Assembly: GCA_965644295.1 (NCBI GenBank)
Contig: CBFFRP010000049.1
Coordinates: forward strand, 16,037-80,036
From: Paraphysomonas bandaiensis
Lineage: Eukaryota > Chrysophyceae
Reading direction: 5' to 3'
DNA length: 64,000 nt
Part shown: positions 19,846-30,711 of the stretch, piece by piece
How positions within the stretch are numbered: the stretch's first letter is position 1
Layout: each line of letters starts with the position of its first letter
Notes under the pieces: model-generated
The model's database searches: none
What the model was told of the DNA's origin: nothing
The model's input: only the letters and a program-made list of their open reading frames with translations
Made by a program: the position numbers and the translations under genes

Positions 19846-22535
19846 CTATATGCACACGGCAAGTCGCCTATTTACACAAATAGAGATGAATACGGTCATA
19901 ATCTTACTATCAATGTACCCACCATTCTGAAAGAGCTGCAAAATATCACTTTTTAGGTGTCTTTCAGTTACAACTTGTAGATTATCCTTATATCTGAAAG
20001 CGATATAACAGAACATCATTTTATATGCAACTATTTTACCTAACCCAAGAGCCAATGGCTGATATGTAAATTCGCTGGTGAACTTGTCGCATACTGTGTG
20101 TGCGGACAGGTCTTGTACGTGCATGAGCGTTTAGTACGCCCGGTTCCCAGTCTAATCCCATTACATCGCAAACTAGACGCCGCATTTCCTGAACCTGTGT
20201 CAGAACAAGAAAGCACACTATATAGAGTTCGCACTATCAATAAGAAAAAACGGTTTGCCGTATAAGTGTAAGTCATGAGTAAATAACGTAGAGTGCGAAG
20301 CTGCTAGGACAAAGGTGGTAGAGGAAATATGTTTTTTTATATTACTCACTTTGCTCGGCGTCTGTACCAAATCCTCATAAAGAACTTCTGTGACCCGACC
20401 TGGTAGGACTCGTCGCCAATGAGCCATTAATTTTAAGTACAGTTTATACTCGTGGCATACATCCTCAAGGCTGTGTGTCCAATCCAAGCCTACGAAACTT
20501 TGATGTCAGCTATCTCCGACTGATGACTTCATTGAATATATATATCAAAACATAGTCCAATACAAATTATACTTGAAGCAGATCTTACCTACATCATCAA
20601 ACTTATGCTTATATGTGCTGAAGATAGTGTCCATGGGATCTCGCACGGTGTGAAGAATTACTGAACGAGGGAAAAGCAGATGTATCAAACCAATATTTTT
20701 ATAATTAAATAACATTTTATCCACAATCCTCAATGGGTCGCCTCCTGTTCGTGCTCGCATTCGGTCTAAAATAACTTCACTGCCTTGTGAAACAATTCTT
20801 CGTATCTGCATATACTGAGATGTTGCAGTCTCCGAAGAACCCATAGTTAATTGAATACTAGAAAGAATATCAGGTAGTTCAGAGTTCAGCACACTATCTT
20901 CACCGGAGCCCACCACTCCACTGTGAGCATCCAGCATATGTTCCAGAAGTGATGACCCCGACCGCATGAAGCCAACGATGAACACCGGTAGTCGTGAGGA
21001 ATTACCCACCCCAGATGGCCAAAATGTCCGACAAAATACTCGGCAAATGGTATCCACGCGAGATGAACTTTCGAGCGAAGAGTATCGGGTAGTGCCAGCC
21101 TGCATTCGCGAAAGGGTTGCTACTTGGTGTGCAGACAGTAGAAAAGACCACGCAGAGTCAGTGTCTCCTAACTTGTGAGCAGCAACATACATTGCAAAGT
21201 ACAACTCACTCGGTACGCCACAGGTCGGACAGATTCGACCCAGCACACCAAGTGATATTTCACAACCAGACACCAATGATTTCTCTACCCTTCTCATATC
21301 GTCGAGTAGCATTTTCCATTCCTCCGTACTACACTCTCTCTCACTCACACATTGTACTAAGCCAGTGTAAGTCTGTGCATAATATGGTGCACATTGTAGG
21401 GCATTCTTTAAAGCATTCTCTGCCTTAGATGTCATGTTGAGAGCAAGGAGACACATGCCCATATGATGTAGACAGATAGCTCTATCATGCGCACATGTAC
21501 ACAACTCCATCGCATGCATATGAGACTCATAAGCCTCGTTTAATCGCCCCATTGTATTCAACAACAATCCTTTGCGGTGAAACACAACAAGCTATAAAAA
21601 CACATATTAATTAATCACTTCTCTACATCACTTGTACTACACATACATCCCTACTCCCTCTACATACATGTACATACCCTCTCTACATCACTTGACTACA
21701 CATACATCCCTACTCTACATGTATATACCTTCTCTACATCACTTGACTACACATACATCCCTACTCCCTCTATACATACATGTACATACCTTCTCTACAA
21801 CACTTGACTACACATACATCCCTACTCTCTATATACATGCATGTATACACCTTCTTTACATCACTTGACTACACATACATCTCTACTCCCTCTATATACA
21901 TGTACATACCTTCTCTACATCACTTGACTACACATACATCTCTACTCCCTCTATATACATGTACATACCTTCTCTACATCACTTGACTACACATACATCC
22001 CTACTCTCTATATACATACATGTATACACCTTCTCTACATCACTTGACTACACATACATCCCTACTCCCTCTATATACACGTGTATATACCTTCTCTACA
22101 TCGCTTGTACTATACATACATCCCTACTCCCTCTATATACATGTATATACCTTCTCTACATCACTTGACTACACATACATCCCTACTCCCTCTATATACA
22201 CGTGTATATACCTTCTCTACATCACTTGTACTACACATACATCCCTACTCCCTCTATATACACGTGTATATACCTTCTCCACATCTCTTGTACTATACAT
22301 ACATGCGTTATTAAACGCCTCTAGTGCCTGCTGCTGATACTTTCCACCATCATGATATGCTGCATCACGAGCTTGAAGTGCCTGATGTATTCTATGTATC
22401 AGTGGATGTGATAATGACTTATAAGGGGGATAATACCAGTCCTAAATCAGCCCAATAGGTGCTTCTATAGGGGCTTGTTATTACTTGATTGCGACACTTT
22501 CTAATAGCGTGATCGATATCTGCTATACCAGACAT
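19846..22535 (-). CDS. TPR-containing sulfotransferase
   Basis: Six exons on the minus strand: 22535-22485, 22441-22274, 21591-20589, 20489-20350, 20194-20040 and 19993-19846. All joins keep frame, giving 554 residues. The N-terminal ~190 residues contain TPR-type helical pairs (GGKYQQQALEAFNNA; MGRLNEAYESHMHAMEL; MTSKAENALKNAL). The C-terminal sulfotransferase domain has the PAPS-binding 5'-PSB loop VFIVGFMRSGSSLLEHML (~274), the 3'-phosphate motif ILHTVRDPMDTIFS (~385), then LPGRVTEVLYEDLVQTP and VRTHSMRQVHQRIY...GSWVRY. It should transfer sulfate from PAPS to a protein, glycan or small acceptor; the acceptor is unknown. No clear signal peptide is seen. Intron 2 (682 nt) is almost wholly minisatellite, and the last ~11 codons of exon 2 lie in its outermost unit. 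Confidence 0.85.
21612..22290 (-). repeat. Minisatellite of ~12 units within sulfotransferase intron 2
   Basis: Units of about 50-63 bp carry ttctctacatcacttg (plus strand) near 21618, 21683, 21733, 21791, 21853, 21913, 21973, 22033, 22093, 22153, 22215 and 22278. On the coding strand most units carry a gatgtagagaag|gtat donor-like sequence and a tatatag acceptor-like sequence. Confidence 0.9.
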
Positions 22536-23026
22536 AGAGATGAATGAAAGGATGATATCACAGGACTGTGATTGTGGCTGATAGTGATTATCTATCTATA
22601 TATATATGAGTGGGATGTAAGACTGGTAGATGAGGGTTCTCTATATGTATATACATGTATGTATGTATGTACGTATGTATATGTATGGAAAGACACGTAG
22701 AGGTCATAGAAAGAAGTGAATTGAGAGAGAGGTGGCCAATCAGTATGTAGAATAATGGAATAATATTATATCATTGGTTTATAGAATTCACTTTTCATGG
22801 CAACTTATTATTCTATTATTATGGATTAAAAATCATTGATTTTATCATTTCTAGATATCTGGGGGTTAAAAAAGTGGACTTTTTTGTTAGTGGACTACAC
22901 TACTATACTGCTGACTCTTACACTGCTGTACGCATGTACTATAGGCAGATACTGCATGCCTCTATGCTACATGTTGCATATATAACATAGCAGCATATAT
23001 ATACATATATCACTCCACATAACTGC
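22536..23026. other. Intergenic between divergent genes
   Basis: Shared upstream region of the minus-strand sulfotransferase and the plus-strand SnoaL-like gene. It holds a short gtatgtatgta run near 22650-22690. No specific promoter motif is evident. Confidence 0.4.
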
Positions 23027-23623
23027 ATGATGGATGATCTATACATTACTTGCAATACTTTACTAGATACTCTTCATTCAGCTGCATCAAGAGCTGATTT
23101 TGAATTATATTTTAAATGTTTTCATGAGAATGGTCGCTTTCTAGGGACGGATGCAACTGAGAATTGGACAATAGAAGAGTTTAAAGACTTCTGTCGGCCA
23201 ATATTTAAAGGTTCATCTGCATGGAATTATATTCCACAAGGAACAAGAAAATTAGCAGTATTTCCTTCAAATGAAATATCTGTTTCTGTTGCAACTGTTG
23301 TTATGTTTGATGAGACACTTGATTTTCCAGCAATGCGTTGCACGGCACGCGGTACTGGGACTATAGTATGGTGTGAAAAACAAGATAGATGGGTTATTCT
23401 GCAGTATCATCTTTCATTTCCGATACCGGATGAAGTGGGTGGGACAATAACTAAAATTATTGGGGACCATCTCGCTCGGGAAGATCCTAAAGTAATGAAG
23501 CTACGAGAAGAAGAGGCAGATAAGGCTGCGGAAGAATTGCTGAAGGAATTAGATATGAATGAGTCGAAATCAGGAGGCAGTAAAACAAGTAAGAAGAAAA
23601 AGAAAGGAAAAGGGAAGAAGTAA
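23027..23623 (+). CDS. SnoaL/NTF2-fold domain protein with Lys-rich tail
   Basis: Intronless, 198 residues. The first ~135 residues match the SnoaL-like (SnoaL_3) pattern: an N-terminal helix, FKCFHENGRFLGTDATENWT, a helix EEFKDFCRPIFKG, then beta strands with VVMFDETLDF, ARGTGTIVWCEKQDRWVI and the closing LQYHLSFPIPD. In bacteria such stand-alone domains are often of unknown enzymatic role. Here a eukaryotic extension follows: a helical REEEADKAAEELLKEL segment and a basic KTSKKKKKGKGKK end, which could be a nuclear-localisation or nucleic-acid-binding tail. The function is unknown; the fold call is fairly secure. Confidence 0.7.
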   Translation: MMDDLYITCNTLLDTLHSAASRADFELYFKCFHENGRFLGTDATENWTIEEFKDFCRPIFKGSSAWNYIPQGTRKLAVFPSNEISVSVATVVMFDETLDFPAMRCTARGTGTIVWCEKQDRWVILQYHLSFPIPDEVGGTITKIIGDHLAREDPKVMKLREEEADKAAEELLKELDMNESKSGGSKTSKKKKKGKGKK

Positions 23624-24225
23624 CACGCTGTTTATCTTAGTATATAAGTAGGAGGGTGCACCCTCGCAGTACTAATTTGTTTGTCCTGTAATAAGCCGTA
23701 TGTTTGTAATATTACGTAGCACACTAGCGATTAGGCCTATATCGTTGCAACTCTACGTAGATATTCTGCCTAGCTATCCACAGTTGTGGCATTGATGATA
23801 CTAGATTGGAGTAAAGAGTAAAGTGGTGGTAGGTGGTGGAATATGCTACAACTCCACTGAAGCCAACCTTGCTCGAACCGTAAGGCTTAAACTTACACAG
23901 AGAGGATTCTATACAGAGGTGTTCATCTGTCAATCCTATACCTTCTATTGTCATTTGTCATATATAAGGAACAAGGAACTAAATTTACTTCCTTTACAAC
24001 TAGTTGTATTATAATGTAGAAGTAAGTGTACTAAGTTGTTACTAAGTGTGAATAGAAGTAAGTGTCACTAAGAACCCATTAAAACTATGAGTTATACCGT
24101 ATTATATATCGTATCATCCATCAGAACGAAGTAGCGGGTAGCGGTAATGTGGGTATATTGATATGGTTCTGTACGCGATGAAGTAAACCACTGGGGGAGG
24201 GTTGCATTTAATCACAACTAAGAAT
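23624..24225. other. Intergenic
   Basis: No supported gene. It includes the reverse complement of the cacttagtaac motif cluster seen near 6340-6390. Confidence 0.4.
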
Positions 24226-24803
24226 TTACCCAAAGTAAATCGAATTTAACACTTATTTAGTTTATTAATCTTCTAGACAGGAATGCTCAGGCCTACAGTT
24301 GACTACCTAGAGCATTTGTTTGCTCAATAGTAGTCTACAAAAGTTCTGTAATTTGAGGCAATTGTGTAGCAGCACTTTCTTCTTCATTTGTCACTACCTC
24401 AGAACAGTACTGGAACTGCGTAAACAAAGAAGTATGTGGTAGTAGTGACACAATTTTCATCTACTGAAGCTAGCAACACATACAACTACTGATTTCTTTT
24501 CTGCTAAACCTTTCTAAATCTATGAGACTATAGATGTATATTGAAGTATATATCTGAGTATCTCATTTCTATACCAACCGCTTAATATGTTGTGTGTGAC
24601 GCCTATGATCAATTACGTTTCCTCAGGCATTTTCTTTTAAGCATTGGAAACTGTGTTCCTCGGGATTAGAAAACGTCACACACATTGAAAGTTTAGTCAA
24701 TTTTTCGTAACGGGTCAATCCGCTTCATCGTGATGACAAGGTACTTACCTTAATATCCAATCAAATTCTGGACTTTGAGCTCAGCTTTTCCATGTTCATA
24801 TCC
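24226..24803 (+). repeat. Repeat A, left copy
   Basis: About 580 bp, matching 31675-32274 in the same orientation with small indels (shared marks cttctagacaggaatgct, gtagcagcactttcttcttc, aagcattggaaactgtgttc). It is the outer flank of the bacterial-like segment. Confidence 0.85.
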
Positions 24804-25013
24804 CATACGTTATTTGCTATCTACCTACTGAACCCAACTAGCTACATCATTATCACACGGTATTCAGCGCTGAATATGCAGTGAGAACCCGAGTGGGGAA
24901 CCGCTGAACTGAGCAATGTGTACATAGATAGAAGTGCGCGGTCGCAATACGCAGCAGCACCCACTAGAGGGCCTCACGCAGTAATTAGTTACGCTGTCAG
25001 TATGGGGCAGTAT
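24804..25013 (+). repeat. Repeat B, left copy (inverted at 31388)
   Basis: About 210 bp from cccatacgtt to gtcagtatggggca. It is repeated in reverse complement at 31388-31600 (tgccccatactgacagcgta...aacgtatggga). The pair brackets the bacterial-like insertion. A short fragment recurs near 61525-61550. Confidence 0.85.
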
Positions 25014-25627
25014 CCTGTTCACAGTATATATAAAATGGTGTCATTGTAATTGAACTGATATATACCAGAGGAAGATTGTGAAAAAAAGAAAAGGACTTGT
25101 CCCTTCTCTCAGGATCCAGTTTTTCCCATTGTGAGTATATGCTAAAGAAAGTTCTCTTATATGTGCCACTCCTTCATTTCCCCTGATTGCTTCTCCCTAG
25201 GACAGTTATCTGGAGCATTTTGTATTTCTGAAGAAATGTTTGCAGCTGGTGAGCTCGATTCAGACATCTTTATTGCGTTAACAGTTCTATTTAATAATAT
25301 CAATGAACTCTCCTACATATATAGAGCGATATGCATGTTTTCTTGTCCACGTGCGTTTTTTCGTGTCCGTGAGAATAGTCGATCCAGCAAAAAACTCCAG
25401 GCTTTTTTGATACATGTTGTTTTTTGACGAATATATTTCAGAGAAATAACGGAAAAAGGTCGATTTTTATGACGGATCGACTTATTCCCACAGATAGAGG
25501 AATGCTAATTTCTTAGCTATGGTGCTTTGTGTGTGACCCATCTCCCAAACAACGAAATTTCTCTGTCAAAATAAATTCCGACTCCACACATTTCCATAAA
25601 AACAGAAAAATTTATAATCCTACGTCT

Positions 25628-25770
25628 GGGCATCCTTTGTATGTTTTTGTTCCAAGATGCCTCTAATACTGAGACAATAATTGTCTGTATTCCAGTCGTA
25701 GTTGTATCTCAGTAATATAGAGTATATTTACTTCAATTAATTCCCGAAAAATAAGATGCAGACTGCCGAT
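25628..25770 (+). mobile_element. Short MITE-like repeat M, copy 1
   Basis: Starts ggcatcctttgtat, can form a short hairpin with aagatgcc, and ends gactgccgat, so the termini CGGCA/TGCCG are inverted. About 145 bp. Related copies lie at 32714, 50910, 51277 and 59767. Confidence 0.75.
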
Positions 25771-25947
25771 ACCTACCCATCCAGATCTTCGTACCTCCGG
25801 GCTCAGAATGGGGCAACATACACACATACATCGTAGATACATACATAGATAGCTAGATACGAATCAACTAAGAGAATAGTTAAAGCATCACAATCACATG
25901 CTGCTGTATATTCTACATTAATTTTTTAAACAGTTAAAAGTACCATC

Positions 25948-28900
25948 ATGTTAGCAATTAAACAATTCAAAAATTTTGTTCTATTAAGAGACAAGAATAT
26001 AAGAAAGAAACTTAAGGATGAAGTTTGGATGCTACATATGCTTGATAGTATTAGTCACTATCAATTGTTTGTTGTGGTAAATGTCCATGGTCGTACTGTT
26101 TTTAGAGACATCTGTGAGCACGCATCAGACAAAGTATTTGATAAAGTAATGCAACGACTTGAGAATAGGGTCCTAAACTTAGAGAATAACGAAGGCAGGA
26201 GTTTCTGGAGCCTACTCTTCGCTTCCTCTGCCTCAACAACCGAACTAAACCAGCGTTTATCGTCTCTCTTTACTAGACTGAGAAATGATGCTCAGAGTGC
26301 TTGTTGTCGTAAATATGATTGTGGAAACACCCTTCTGAATTTTATGTTAATTGACACTTCCCAGAAATGGAATGCAAAGACGGTTAAAATCATTGTTGCT
26401 GTACTTGGTTCTCGCGTGGAACGGACATTTTTGCAGAAAAATAATGATGGACAGGATTGCTTCGATATTTTAATTGCCCAGGCTACCTCAGTAGAAGAGG
26501 TTAATCAGTGTTTACAAACCGTTTTGACAGGTCTAGGGAAGAATGTACGCGGTGGTCTGATATGTGACAGTATGTTATTGCATCGAGTATTACTGAGTAC
26601 TAAGTGGAATGCAGAGACGGTTAGAATCATTGTTGCTGTACTTGGTTCTCGCGTGGAACGGACATTTTTGCAGAAAAATAATGATGGACAGGATTGCTTC
26701 GATATTTTAATTGCCCAGGCTACCTCAGTAGAAGAGGTTAATCAGTGTTTACAAACCGTTTTGACAGGTCTAGGGAAGAATGTACGCGGTGGTCTGATAT
26801 GTGACAGTATGTTATTGCATCGAGTATTACTGAGTACTAAGTGGAATGCAAAGACGGTTAAAATCATTGTTGCTGTACTTGGTTCTCACGTGGAACGGAC
26901 ATTTTTGCAGAAAAATAATGGTGGACAGGATTGCTTCGATATTTTAATTGCCCAGGCTACCTCAGTGAAACAGGTTAATCAGTGTTTACAAACATTCTTA
27001 ACAGCTATAGGAAGCGAAGCTGCTAGGGACTGTGCCCAAAAATTGCAGTATGGCCAGAATGCTAACACACTAATGCATAGAGTATTACTGAGTACTAAGT
27101 GGAATGCAAAGACGGTTAAAATCATTGTTGCTGTACTTGGTTCTCACGTGGAACGGACATTTTTGCAGAAAAATAATGGTGGACAGGATTGCTTCGATAT
27201 TTTAATTGCCCAGGCTTCCTCAGTGAAACAGGTTAATCAGTGTTTACAAACATTCTTAACAGCTATAGGAAGCGAAGCTGCTAGGGACTGTGCCCAAAAA
27301 TTGCAGTATGGCCAGAATGCTAACACACTAATGCATAGAGTATTACTGAGTACTAAGTGGAATCCAAAGACGGTTAAAATCATTGTTGCTGTACTTGGTT
27401 CTCACGTGGAACGGACATTTTTGCAGAAAAATAATGGTGGACAGGATTGCTTCGATATTTTAGTTGCTCAGGCTACCTCAGTAGAACAGGTTAATCAGCG
27501 TTTACAAGCCGTTTTGACAGGTCTAGGAAAAAATGTAGGCGATGGTCTGATATGTGACAGTATGTTATTGCATCGAGTATTCCGAAATACTTCCTGGAAA
27601 TGGAATGCAGAGACGGTTAGAATCATTGTTGCTAGATTCGGCTCTCAAGCAGCACAGAGATTGAGGGAATACTGTGATGGACAGAATTGTTTAGAGCTGT
27701 TATTAGCTAATGTCACCTCCTCAACGCAGCAGCTAAACCAAGTATTGCAAATGCTATTGACTAGTCTAGGTAGTCAAGCTTCTCGTCTTTGTGCTGCTCC
27801 ATGTAGATCCACGGCCAATAGCCTATTACATTTATCTTTGATCAACCTGTCGGGGAGGTGTAATGCCCACACGATTGAACTCATTCTATCTTCACTAGGC
27901 GACCAGGATCGTTACACATGCAATTTTCGAAATGCTGGAAGCAACTCAGGACTTGACCTCGCACTTTACAATCACAAGGGACACATAAATGAATATACTG
28001 TTTATTTGATTTTGAATATATTGTACGGAGTAACAGAAGATCAAATACGCGAAGGCGTTTCTCTAGACCAAGGCGCATACAACTATTTATTAAATAGTTT
28101 GTTAAAAGCAAGCAACTATTCAGGAGTGCGCTCTAACACACACAAGCCTGTTGTGTTGATATTAGCGCATGCGGCACTCAGTGTAGAAGTGCAAATTGAC
28201 TTTCAAGACAAGGTGCAACAGCTTATTTCATCTTTAACAAAAAGTATCGGGATATTGAAAGTTCTGGCAAACCTCTCATTAAATCCAACCAATAGAAGAA
28301 AAATGTTAGAGCCTGCCAACTTAAAAACAATTATTATTGCTGCCACAAATGCTGAGTTTGAGTTAGGTGGGGTACTTCTGTGGAGGTTGTTATATAGCAA
28401 TGACGTTGACCAACTGGAACCGGTGGAGCACGAAGGTCTCGGGCAGCTATCAAATTACTTCGGCAGTGATCTGAATACAGCAGAGTGGCAAACAAATTTC
28501 ATGTCGACGCAACAGCGTAATCGTCTTGTTATTAAGCAAGAACAGCTGACTGCTTTATGGAGTACTTATAAAAATAACAACACCTCACCGTGCTCAGCCG
28601 TTATATGGGCGCTCATGAGTTTGATTACAACAATACCAAACCTTTCTGTTTTCCACACGACCAACTTTATTGAAAAATTAAGTCAATGGTTACCACAACT
28701 GCCATTGCATGATGCAATTCTTGTTAGTGCAACGCTGAAGACGTTAGTAGATAGGGCAAGTTGTCGTGAAAAGCTAAGAGAAGCAGGCGCCGTAAGGACG
28801 TTTATGCCGCTAATAATAGCCACAAATAATGCCGTTCTTGAGGCGAATCTCTCTAAAATATTTGAAACGATGATGCAAGAGCAAAATAATCGATCAGATA

Positions 28901-30465
28901 TTTTAAGACAAAAAAATATTTTAGAGCTTTCTGAACTTTTTATGAAAAAAATTGCGGCTGAGAATTTCTCATTATCAGCGGCCCTGATGCATTTAGCGTA
29001 TAATGAAAAGATAGAGAGTATTCCTCAAGAAACACTCGCTAACCTTTTTATTGAAACAGAATGTCGATCCGCTTGTGCAACACTGGCTGCAGTGGGAGAA
29101 ATCACAAGTGAAGCGGTGATGGTGCTGACAGAAAACCAGATCATTTTATTGAAAAGCAAATTATCAAATACAACTGATCACCTAGAGCGCGCACGTATGC
29201 TTTGGTTATTTTCGGTTTTTGCAATGCATCCACAAAACCACGCTGTTATGGGCAGGGCCGGCTGCATCAGTTTATTGATGGACTATATTGCCACCGCGCC
29301 ACAATTTATTGAACTTGAGTTAGTCATCTTATTAAATTTGTCTTACCACGCAGAAAATAGACAAAAAATAGTTGATTTAAATGCGCGTTTGCAATTAACG
29401 CGTTTGCCACTGGAGGAAGATACCGAGGCTTCTCAGTTCCGCACAAAAATATTTGTCCACTTGGATAGTGCTCCTGCTGGGCCAAATAGACGAAATCGAC
29501 TGTTTGGTCAGAGAAGGCAGGGATTAAGATTACAACCTTTACGACGATTGTTTGGTGATAATAGAGTCCATCCAGGTGCTGGAGGTGATGAGCCAGATTT
29601 CTTTGATGAAAATGATGCTCGATTTACTCCTGTGTATATTCCTAAACAACTTTTGATCCTTGGTGGCGTTATTGGGGCTGGAACTTATGGCGTTGTATAT
29701 AAGGCTCAATGGATAAGAGACATAGGAGAAAAAACCGTTGCAGTAAAATGTTTTACGGATGTTCAAATTGGAGCAAACAAAGAAAAAAATATCAGAGACG
29801 AAGTAAAAAACATGCGCTTGCTAAGACACACTAATATCGTGACGTTTTTTGGTCTATCAAAAGCAGAGAACAACGATCCTATGATTGTGATGGAGCATGC
29901 TGAAAAAGGCTCACTTCGCCAATATCTTGAGGCTAACGATGTAGACAATGTGACTTGGTCATTACGCTTGAGAATTGCTTATGGGATTGCTAATGGACTA
30001 GCGTATATGCACGAACAACTGTTTGTACATCGTGATCTTAAGAGCCCAAATATTTTACTATCAAACCAACTAGAACCAAAACTATGTGATTTTGGTCTGA
30101 CAGAATTAAAGGTACGGCCGGGAACAACACACACTGATGAAGGTGGACAAACATTGATAGGTTCAGTGAGATGGATGGCGCCAGAACTGGTTCAAAAAAT
30201 TGTGCCACCGAGCACAAAAGTTGATATTTGGGCATTGGGGATGTTGTTTTTTGAGTTAGTTACACATGATCTGCCGTTTAACCATATCATTCCTAATGCA
30301 TTAGTAATAAAAGCGCTCGAAAGAAATGAAAAAGTGACTGTGCCAAGGTCATGTCAGCGCGATCAACCAGCATTTGCTAGCGTTATGTCTTCTTGCTGGG
30401 AAATAGACCCTCAAGCACGTCCTACTGCTGAAGAAGTAAAGACAAGATTGCAGGCGTGTTTATAA
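25948..30465 (+). CDS. Large repeat protein with C-terminal TKL-like protein kinase, possibly bacterial origin
   Basis: Intronless, 1505 residues. Residues ~130-620 are tandem 79-86-residue units (WNAKTVKIIVAVLGS, VERTFLQKNN, QDCFDILIAQATS, VNQCLQT) starting near 26368, 26605, 26842, 27100, 27358 and 27601; several are nearly identical in DNA. A helical ARM/HEAT-like middle follows (~700-1160). The C-terminal ~260 residues are a complete kinase: GAGTYGVVY, VAVKCF, VHRDLKSPNILL, CDFGL, a WMAPE motif and a distal Arg (ARPTAEEVK), so it should be active on Ser/Thr or Tyr. The long intron-free frame, the different style from neighbouring spliced genes and the adjacent decayed IS66 transposase suggest descent from an intracellular bacterium, where repeat-kinase proteins act as effectors. 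Eukaryotic origin is not excluded, since TKL kinases are abundant in protists. No Shine-Dalgarno motif is evident before ATG. Confidence 0.8.
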   Translation: MLAIKQFKNFVLLRDKNIRKKLKDEVWMLHMLDSISHYQLFVVVNVHGRTVFRDICEHASDKVFDKVMQRLENRVLNLENNEGRSFWSLLFASSASTTELNQRLSSLFTRLRNDAQSACCRKYDCGNTLLNFMLIDTSQKWNAKTVKIIVAVLGSRVERTFLQKNNDGQDCFDILIAQATSVEEVNQCLQTVLTGLGKNVRGGLICDSMLLHRVLLSTKWNAETVRIIVAVLGSRVERTFLQKNNDGQDCFDILIAQATSVEEVNQCLQTVLTGLGKNVRGGLICDSMLLHRVLLSTKWNAKTVKIIVAVLGSHVERTFLQKNNGGQDCFDILIAQATSVKQVNQCLQTFLTAIGSEAARDCAQKLQYGQNANTLMHRVLLSTKWNAKTVKIIVAVLGSHVERTFLQKNNGGQDCFDILIAQASSVKQVNQCLQTFLTAIGSEAARDCAQKLQYGQNANTLMHRVLLSTKWNPKTVKIIVAVLGSHVERTFLQKNNGGQDCFDILVAQATSVEQVNQRLQAVLTGLGKNVGDGLICDSMLLHRVFRNTSWKWNAETVRIIVARFGSQAAQRLREYCDGQNCLELLLANVTSSTQQLNQVLQMLLTSLGSQASRLCAAPCRSTANSLLHLSLINLSGRCNAHTIELILSSLGDQDRYTCNFRNAGSNSGLDLALYNHKGHINEYTVYLILNILYGVTEDQIREGVSLDQGAYNYLLNSLLKASNYSGVRSNTHKPVVLILAHAALSVEVQIDFQDKVQQLISSLTKSIGILKVLANLSLNPTNRRKMLEPANLKTIIIAATNAEFELGGVLLWRLLYSNDVDQLEPVEHEGLGQLSNYFGSDLNTAEWQTNFMSTQQRNRLVIKQEQLTALWSTYKNNNTSPCSAVIWALMSLITTIPNLSVFHTTNFIEKLSQWLPQLPLHDAILVSATLKTLVDRASCREKLREAGAVRTFMPLIIATNNAVLEANLSKIFETMMQEQNNRSDILRQKNILELSELFMKKIAAENFSLSAALMHLAYNEKIESIPQETLANLFIETECRSACATLAAVGEITSEAVMVLTENQIILLKSKLSNTTDHLERARMLWLFSVFAMHPQNHAVMGRAGCISLLMDYIATAPQFIELELVILLNLSYHAENRQKIVDLNARLQLTRLPLEEDTEASQFRTKIFVHLDSAPAGPNRRNRLFGQRRQGLRLQPLRRLFGDNRVHPGAGGDEPDFFDENDARFTPVYIPKQLLILGGVIGAGTYGVVYKAQWIRDIGEKTVAVKCFTDVQIGANKEKNIRDEVKNMRLLRHTNIVTFFGLSKAENNDPMIVMEHAEKGSLRQYLEANDVDNVTWSLRLRIAYGIANGLAYMHEQLFVHRDLKSPNILLSNQLEPKLCDFGLTELKVRPGTTHTDEGGQTLIGSVRWMAPELVQKIVPPSTKVDIWALGMLFFELVTHDLPFNHIIPNALVIKALERNEKVTVPRSCQRDQPAFASVMSSCWEIDPQARPTAEEVKTRLQACL

Positions 30466-30711
30466 CAAAGGATTATTTATTTTAAGTCATATAACAGATG
30501 ACAACTGTAAAAAACTTGAGTGGTAAGCATTTTTATCTATCGATCCCTCTATCTTTTTCAATTTCTCTATCTCGTCGCGCCTGTATTTGTGCGTCAAGTT
30601 TTGGTGCTACTTTTTGCAGTTTATCAAAAGTATAATTTTTCTTAGAAAGGTAACCGCCACTTTAATACCATCTACCACTAATATTTTATAAGCTGAAAAT
30701 TTTCTACCATT
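30466..30711 (-). pseudogene. Possible tail of another decayed bacterial-type ORF
   Basis: On the minus strand about 30660-30545 reads YTFDKLQKVAPKLDAQIQAR followed by RDREIEKDRGIDR and a stop. Just upstream, in another frame, is YKILVVDGIKVAVTF. The two parts would join across a frameshift. The composition is like a prokaryotic protein end, but I cannot assign a family. Confidence 0.3.

Noticed and set aside
21612-22290. Regularly spaced repeats resembling a CRISPR array
   Set aside because: Units are contiguous variants of one ~60-bp sequence with no distinct spacers, and they lie in an intron of a eukaryotic gene; this is a minisatellite.
13984-30465. Two unrelated ORFs of exactly 1505 residues (copia Gag-Pol and the kinase)
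   Set aside because: Sequences share nothing; equal length is coincidence.
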